Positions 58,208 to 64,000 of a stretch of 64,000 nt of DNA are shown here, piece by piece. This DNA is from Pogonophryne albipinna. Lineage: Eukaryota > Chordata > Actinopteri > Perciformes > Artedidraconidae. Numbering within the stretch: position 1 is the stretch's first letter; every line of letters begins with the position of its first letter. Position numbers and translations under genes: made by a program. The notes under the pieces are model-generated. The model had not been told where the DNA came from, searched no databases, and saw only the letters and a program-made list of their open reading frames with translations. Where the stretch lies: NCBI GenBank assembly GCA_028583405.1, contig JAPTMU010000061.1:445764-509763 (forward strand). Reading direction: 5' to 3'.

Positions 58208-59575
58208 CAGTGACGTGCGGTGAGGTTCATGGCTGGTGAGGCACTGACTCTTTCAGAGTCAGATTTACAAATATTATATATTTTGACCTTAAAGGGCGGG
58301 GTAGGTAATTTTGGAGAAACTAGCTCGAGTGAGCTAGAATTTGAAAATACACAGCCCCTCCTCCAACACACACGAACGCGCACATGACCAATGAGGGCAC
58401 AAGATAAGTTTGTGCACAGATGGAAGGCTGACAGGCAGGTTATTTTAGCCGGGCCGGCTAAAATGAGTGGTCGTGCTTTTTACAGTACTACGGCTTCCAC
58501 AGATGAAATGTTTTTATGTATTTTTTGTCAAAGCACTTAAGATATTCATTGCTATCGGGATGTTAAGAACATTCCATGGAATATAACAAAAAGTGTATAA
58601 CGTGCCGGTTTCTCAAACTTACCTACCCCACCTTTAATCGAAATATTCTGTCATTTTCAAAAGCTTTTTTAGTCTGATGCTTCGATTCATTTTAAACAGA
58701 CCGTTCAACAAAAGGATACCCTACCCAAAATCTAAATATTGGATTGTTCTATCTTAATAAGATCCCATTTTCATTACAATTGTGGTCTTACCTTGACTTG
58801 AAGATGAAGTCCATGCTATCCTTCTGGACAACAATCTTTATTACTTTTTTGTAAAAGTCGTCCTTATCTTCCTCTAGTTTCAAAAGCCTAGCTTGGTGTT
58901 TTGTCTATCGTCTCTGCGTAGAATAACAGTAGCAATAAGAACCTGTGGGCTCACTTGCGCCCCCTGCAGTGCGGCTGAGGTTGTGGCTGCCTCCCCTGGT
59001 GCTTTTTTCATTCCCGTTGTATGATGAGACCAGCGAGCTTAAATATCATATATACGTGAAATAAGTTATTTAGAGACTATGGATGGCGAGGATAAATGTA
59101 ATAAAGGGATCTACAAACATTACATTGGTGACATACAGTGAGATGGTGCAGGCATGCGCTTAGGGCCCGCTTTCCAGCCAGTTTCTGTGGGGTGACGCAT
59201 TCTGAGGTGAGGCAGAGCTCATCTGTGCCTCACCTCACCACACAGTAACTGGCTTGAGCGCGCTCACAAAATAAGTGCCCGCACTAAATTAGTGCCCGTG
59301 CTCCAGCAAGTTACTGTGGGCTTCTGTGAGGCAGAGCTCGTCCCTGCCTCACTTCTCAATCTCATCGCTCCCCGTAGTTGTAGCGGAGCTCGGCAAATTA
59401 GCCGATTTTTACTATAAAAAGCGATTGGAATCAAACAGAAATCACATTTACAACACAGATCAGTGGACACATTTTATTATTATTATTATTTGTATTATTA
59501 TTCTTTTTTTCCGTTACATTGGAGAATGACAAGTGAGGCTCTGCCTCACCTGCCTCCCCTGACCGCACGTTGCTG
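58208..59575. mobile_element. hAT-type non-autonomous element, 1,368 bp
   Basis: It is bounded by TAGTAGAG on both sides (58200-58207 and 59576-59583), a perfect 8-bp target duplication. The empty site is preserved at about 8960 in the sister Tc1 copy. Ends: CAGTGACGTGCGGTGAGG and, inverted, CAGCAACGTGCGGTCAGG. The inside is rich in GAGGCAGAGC-type repeats near the right end and has no transposase frame. A MITE is nested in it. Confidence 0.92.
58289..58637. mobile_element. TTAA-flanked MITE nested in the hAT element
   Basis: Inverted ends TTAAAGGGCGGGGTAGGTAA and (inverse of right) TTAAAGGTGGGGTAGGTAAG, followed by TTTGGAGAAAC/TTTGAGAAAC. The TTAA at each end fits piggyBac- or Kolobok-type target use. 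It is non-coding. Confidence 0.85.
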
Positions 59576-60080
59576 TAGTAGAGCCACCTTTTGCAGCAAT
59601 TACAGCTGCAAGTCTCTTGGGGTATGTGTCTATAAGCTTGGCACATCCATTTTGGGGAATCTTCCACATGGCTTTCTGTGAACTCCAAACGTGTTTTCTT
59701 GTTTTTTTCCTTAAGCAATGGCTTCTTTCTGGCGACTCTTCCATAAAGCCCAGCTCTGTGGGGTGTACGGCTTACTGTGGTCCTATAGATTCTCCTCTCT
59801 CTACTGTGGTGCTAACCAGCTCCTTCAGGGTTATCCATGACCTCTTTGTTGCCTCTCTGATCAATGCTCACCTTGCACAGTGTGTTTGGTTGGCGGCCTT
59901 CTCTTGGCAGGTTTGTTGTCGTGGCATATTTGTTCCATCATGAAATAATGGATTTAATCGTGCTTCGTGGGATGTACAAAGTTTGTGAGGTTTTTGTATA
60001 ACCCAACCTTATTTATACTTATCCACAACTTTGTCCCTAAACTGTTTGCAGAGCTCCTTCGTCTTCATAGTGTCGTTTTC
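59576..60080 (-). pseudogene. Tc1 transposase pseudogene, inverse copy
   Basis: Inverse of the pseudogene at 8473-8966, with the same internal loss of the DDE core and the same joined ends (…LEFTESHVEDSPK directly followed by the YPKRLAAVIAAKGGST end). The hAT insertion lies at its 3' end. Confidence 0.8.
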
Positions 60081-60407
60081 TTGCTAAGTATTGCCACTTG
60101 TTAAGTGGTGTGGGAGATTTGGGCCTTCTACAACAAGTGTATACATACAGATATAATCAGACATTTGATTGCACACATTGCAAACTTTTCATTGTTTAAA
60201 ACAGGATAATTTTTATTTTCACTTCACCAATCTTGACTGACTTTGTGCGGGTTCATGACATAAAATCCCAATCAAAATATTGAATTATTATTGGCTTTAA
60301 TAATAGAAAATAGAAAAAGAGCCAAGGGGGTGAATACTTGTGCATGGCACTGTATGCCCTGTTTTCATTTGGCTCTACTGTAGACCTGCAAGTGAATCTA
60401 CCTCTTA

Positions 60408-60441
60408 TGATATACCAACAACACAAAGGCTCTGCCACCCA
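60408..60441 (+). pseudogene. Fossil H2B 3' end, inverse copy
   Basis: Same lesion as 8099-8133: ATACCAACAACACAAAGGCTCTGCCACCCA, where intact H2B loci read …AAAGGCTCTTTTAAGAGCCACCCA. Confidence 0.7.
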
Positions 60442-60444
60442 CTG

Positions 60445-61320
60445 CATCTGAACACCTATTCCAAACATTTCCTTTCGAGGCATTTCTCTATATGATTAAT
60501 GAAATCGACTTATCTTTCAATCTCATAAGTGACACAAATCATGAATATGTTTTAATCTTCTGTCAGAAGTATAAACTGGATGAATAAATACTTTTTGAAT
60601 CGTAATCATACTCTCAGAAAAGGAGTTTGACCCTTCTCAATTGTTTCTATCTAAACCCTTCTAAAGACTCGATACCATAGCATATCATTATCAGAGCTAA
60701 ACAGTAGTTATATTGTTTTTCTTTTCTTTAAAAAAATACAATCTGTCAAAACTGTTTCCATGAGGCAATACCATTTTCTAATAAATAGTTTTCTCTACTA
60801 AAGTATCTTTTAAATGTATAAATTAAAAGCTTTAATTGACCAATGTTATAACATTTTGTGAGAGCTGAAATATGTTATTAGTTGAAAAAGTCCATGGTTA
60901 TTTGTCTGTTACTTTATATTTTATATTTAACATTAACTATTTGGTACATTTCTTGATGGCCACACACCCAAACCTAAATACAGTGTATAGATTCAGGTGT
61001 TTCTATTGGACTAATTATTACTTTTATGTCATTGTTGACATGTTTTATACAAATGTAAGTCTTGACTCATCAGAAACAGAATGAAAGTCTCCTATAAAGA
61101 GTATTTTTTGAATACTTTGATCAACTTTAAATGTAATGTTAATCTCAGAAACTGTCTTATTTAAATTATCAATGTTATTAAGCAAGTTTTATTACATATT
61201 AACAAACGTTTAATCATCAAACGTTTAGTACAAAGCCTGACTGAATTATATAAACAATATTAGAAGCAAGAGAAAATGTTTTGAAAGATAATGTGGAGGC
61301 TGCAGCGTTGGCCCCGCCCA
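60445..61320. other. H4 upstream spacer
   Basis: Mirror of 6600-8090 without the L2-type LINE insertion. No gene seen. Confidence 0.6.
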
Positions 61321-61349
61321 GCAGCTTTCCCGCTCTCCGTCTTCTCTTA

Positions 61350-61745
<396 letters not shown>

Positions 61746-61778
61746 ACATCTACACCCTGACATACCTGGAACAACAAC

Positions 61779-61794
61779 GGCTCTTTTAAGAGCC
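61779..61794 (+). terminator. Histone mRNA 3' stem-loop (H4)
   Basis: Perfect GGCTCTTTTAAGAGCC, 33 bp after the stop, followed by CAAAGAGTC. Confidence 0.95.
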
Positions 61795-62429
61795 ACCCAC
61801 ATTACTCAAAGAGTCTTATTTCCTTTTGATGAACATTATATCAAACTTAATTCATCTCCGAAATTATTGCTATGATACTGGATATTAAAAATGTAGACCA
61901 TCCGGCCATTTCACAATGTTGTTTATCCGACATCCAATGATATGTTCACAGAGGATAAAGTCTCCACAGCTCCAGCCACAACCACGATTGGTCCAAAAAC
62001 GTCTACTTCATCTTTTTGGGGTTTCTTAAACTTTTGAAATATGTTTTAATGGTGAAATACACCGGGATATGTTAAGGACTAACACACTTATAATTAATAC
62101 ATTTGTATTTATTTTAGGATCTTAAAATAATACGTATTGGGATTCATGTGGATTAATACGTGTGGACTAGAGGGTGACAAGCATCACTTTTTTTATTTAA
62201 ATTACAATGTGTTTCTCTGTTGTCCACGTTATACATAGTTAAAAACATATGAAAGAGTTAAAAGGACATTGATCCCAACCGATTTGTTGATTTATTCATG
62301 GACAACACATTATAAAACCACAATAATACAAATACATAATCAATGGGGGGTTCATTTTACATGTTGTCATCCAATCTGTTTTGAATCTAAAACTCGTTAA
62401 GCGCATGCTCCGTCCTGCTCAGAAGACAA

Positions 62430-62483
62430 CCAATCCCGTGCGAGCAACAGCACAGTCATATTTGCATCTGTTGAATATAAATA
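62430..62483 (+). promoter_or_regulatory. H2B promoter: CCAAT, perfect octamer, TATA
   Basis: CCAAT 62430-62434, ATTTGCAT 62460-62467, TATAAATA 62476-62483. Confidence 0.85.
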
Positions 62484-62537
62484 GACCGCGCTGTGACAAA
62501 GAAATCATTCTACTCTGTCGCACCTCTCTCTCTCATC

Positions 62538-62918
62538 ATGCCTGCTGACGCACCCGCCGTCAAAGCGGCCAAGAAGGGCTCAAAGAAAGCCGTCGCTAAG
62601 AGCGTCAACAAGACCGGAAAGAAGAGGAGAAAGTCCAGGAAGGAGAGCTACGCCATCTACGTGTACAAGGTGATGAAGCAGGTCCACCCCGACACCGGCA
62701 TCTCCTCCAAGGCCATGGGCATCATGAACTGCTTCGTGAGCGACATCTTTGAGCGCATCGCCGGTGAGGCCTCTCGGCTGGCTCACTACAACAAGCGCCG
62801 CACCATCACCTCCAGGGAGATCCAGACCGCTGTCCGCCTGCTGCTGCCCGGAGAGCTGGCTAAACACGCCGTGTCTGAGGGCACCAAGGCCGTGACCAAG
62901 TACACCAGCTCCAAGTAA
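62538..62918 (+). CDS. Histone H2B
   Basis: Complete H2B from ATG 62538, tail [16 protein letters not shown], Arg87 present. It differs from the 5001 and 29800 proteins only near the N terminus (Asp3 for Glu3). Unlike those two copies it has a perfect promoter octamer. It is followed at the expected distance by an H3 promoter at the window edge. Confidence 0.97.
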   Translation: MPADAPAVKAAKKGSKKAVAKSVNKTGKKRRKSRKESYAIYVYKVMKQVHPDTGISSKAMGIMNCFVSDIFERIAGEASRLAHYNKRRTITSREIQTAVRLLLPGELAKHAVSEGTKAVTKYTSSK

Positions 62919-62948
62919 ACTCTGCTGCTGACATACCAACAACACAAA

Positions 62949-62964
62949 GGCTCTTTTAAGAGCC
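62949..62964 (+). terminator. Histone mRNA 3' stem-loop (H2B)
   Basis: Perfect GGCTCTTTTAAGAGCC, 30 bp after the stop, followed by CAAAGAGCTC. Confidence 0.95.
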
Positions 62965-63939
62965 ACCCAACCCATCCAAAGAGCTCATCCTGTTATACTC
63001 TATAACTACTCTACCAGAAATCTAAATAACTTAAATGTTATTTAATACAGAATGCTTTGTAAAGCAAGATAAACCATGATTGAATATTGTTCATTCTTCA
63101 ATAGAAGTGTTTATACCACCTCACTGGTGTTTGTTTTTCCAAAATGAAAATAAATACATTTCACAATGTGAAGGAAAAGTGGTGGTTATTTTACTGCAAT
63201 CCTGAGAGAAAATGCTAAGTGCTAATCTTTATCTTAGCAAATCTTTAGAGGAGACAAATGAACACATTTGTTATTAAATGTTGTCCCTCTGCCACCACAA
63301 ACTCTAATGTGCTGTAACAACAATCCAAATGGTGTTTCTTGCTGACACTTAAAGCCTCCCTTGACTTATTGATACCGGTAATACAAAGTGATGGGGTTTA
63401 ATAAGAGAAGAGAATCATTTCACCAATCAGTAATGTCAAAAACACAAACGGAAAATGCTTTGCAAATGCTTGTGAAATAAATAATACATATAAACAACAT
63501 TCATATGGGCACATACATTTCATATGGATAAGTGGGCTATATACCGACATCTTTCACACAAATAAACTCAAATACTTTTATAAGGTGATCTAATTTTACT
63601 GCAGAAGATCATGATTCATTTGACGTCTTACACTCACACTAAAAGCTGGTTCCATTTAAAGACTGTTTCTGCACACGACATTATTAATGAATTCATTCCT
63701 TTGGGTTGTAACTGATGTTAATTCTCATATTTAACTTTTGGGCAAATGTTTAGTGTTGATGATGAAATGATTCCTTTATTTCAGGGAGAGTTTTTCACTA
63801 CAAATTAAATCATAGTTATACATTAGAAAATGACAGGGTTAGGGTTTTATTATATTTAATCATATTTATTTCCCCCTAAACTAAAGTTCATTTTGAGGAG
63901 CCCCCGGATCATCCCCTGTGGAGGAGTGGATTACATTGT

Positions 63940-64000
63940 CCAATAGTAAAGCAGCTACAGCGCACGTGTCTCCCGGCCTGCACCAATCAGCGCGGCCCTG
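63940..64000 (+). promoter_or_regulatory. Promoter of an H3 gene lying just beyond the window
   Basis: Two CCAAT boxes (63940-63944, 63983-63987) with the spacing and flanking sequence of the H3 promoters at 31198 and 3988. The TATA box and ATG should follow within about 100 bp outside the window. Confidence 0.85.

Larger units (their letters stand above)
57971..60352 (-). mobile_element. Tc1-like transposon interrupted by hAT element
   Basis: Inverse homologue of 8189-9698. Termini CAGTGCCTTGCAAAAGTATT (57971) and the inverse of CAGTGCCATGCACAAGTATT (60352), with TA outside the latter. It carries the same core-deleted transposase pseudogene and lacks the LINE tail of the other copy. A hAT element was inserted at 58208. 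Confidence 0.82.
61900..64000 (+). repeat. Third copy of the H2B-H3 unit, cut by window end
   Basis: Same sequence as 29165 onward and inverse of about 3930-5985. The spacer 62980-63900 is almost identical to 30240-31180 in noncoding DNA. Confidence 0.85.

Overview
The window is genomic DNA from a ray-finned (teleost, probably percomorph) fish. It holds part of a replication-dependent histone gene cluster heavily invaded by transposons. Evidence for this is intronless H1, H2A, H2B, H3 and H4 genes. Each has a 16-nt stem-loop (GGCTCT-TTTA-AGAGCC) 30-55 bp after its stop codon and a TATA/CCAAT promoter. The H2B genes also have octamers, the H4 genes GGTCCG and the H1 gene an AAACACAAA box. The repeats (L2/CR1 LINEs, Tx1-type LINEs, Tc1, hAT, piggyBac, a LTR element) are typical of fish.

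Histone layout: H3-, H2B-, H4- (3.4-6.5 kb); H1- (14.1 kb); H2A- (17.7 kb); a divergent H2B- (19.1 kb); H4+ (22.8 kb); a 20-bp H4 fossil (27.5 kb); H2B+, H3+ (29.8-31.7 kb); an H2A+ split by a LINE (42.4/46.9 kb); H2B+ (55.6 kb); H4+, H2B+ and the promoter of a further H3 at the right edge (61.4-64.0 kb). The unit H4-H2B-H3 occurs three times, once inverted relative to the other two, with spacers that are nearly identical over long stretches. This implies recent duplication or gene conversion.

Transposons: a hAT element at the left edge; three copies of a Tx1-type LINE derivative lacking its reverse-transcriptase core, each beside a Tc1 relic; a piggyBac element in one of these; a hAT element with a MITE inside it in a Tc1 copy; a decayed LINE (19.7-22.4 kb); LINE tails; a 7.4-kb LTR element with nearly identical LTRs but no recognisable gag-pol (34.7-42.2 kb); an L2/CR1-type LINE with an intact 1.1-kaa ORF (48.6-52.1 kb) inside a HECT-like gene fragment; and a decayed intron-containing integrase gene (53.2-54.9 kb) converging on it.

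The most unusual object is the Tx1-type LINE at 42.4-46.6 kb. It sits in codon 9-10 of an H2A gene with a 14-15-bp target-site duplication. Its 5' end carries two stacked copies of the H4 5' leader plus the first H4 codons, each ending at the same GGAGG motif where it is now inserted. I infer a retrotransposon that targets the start of H4/H2A genes, is transcribed from histone promoters and keeps a copy of the leader each time it moves.
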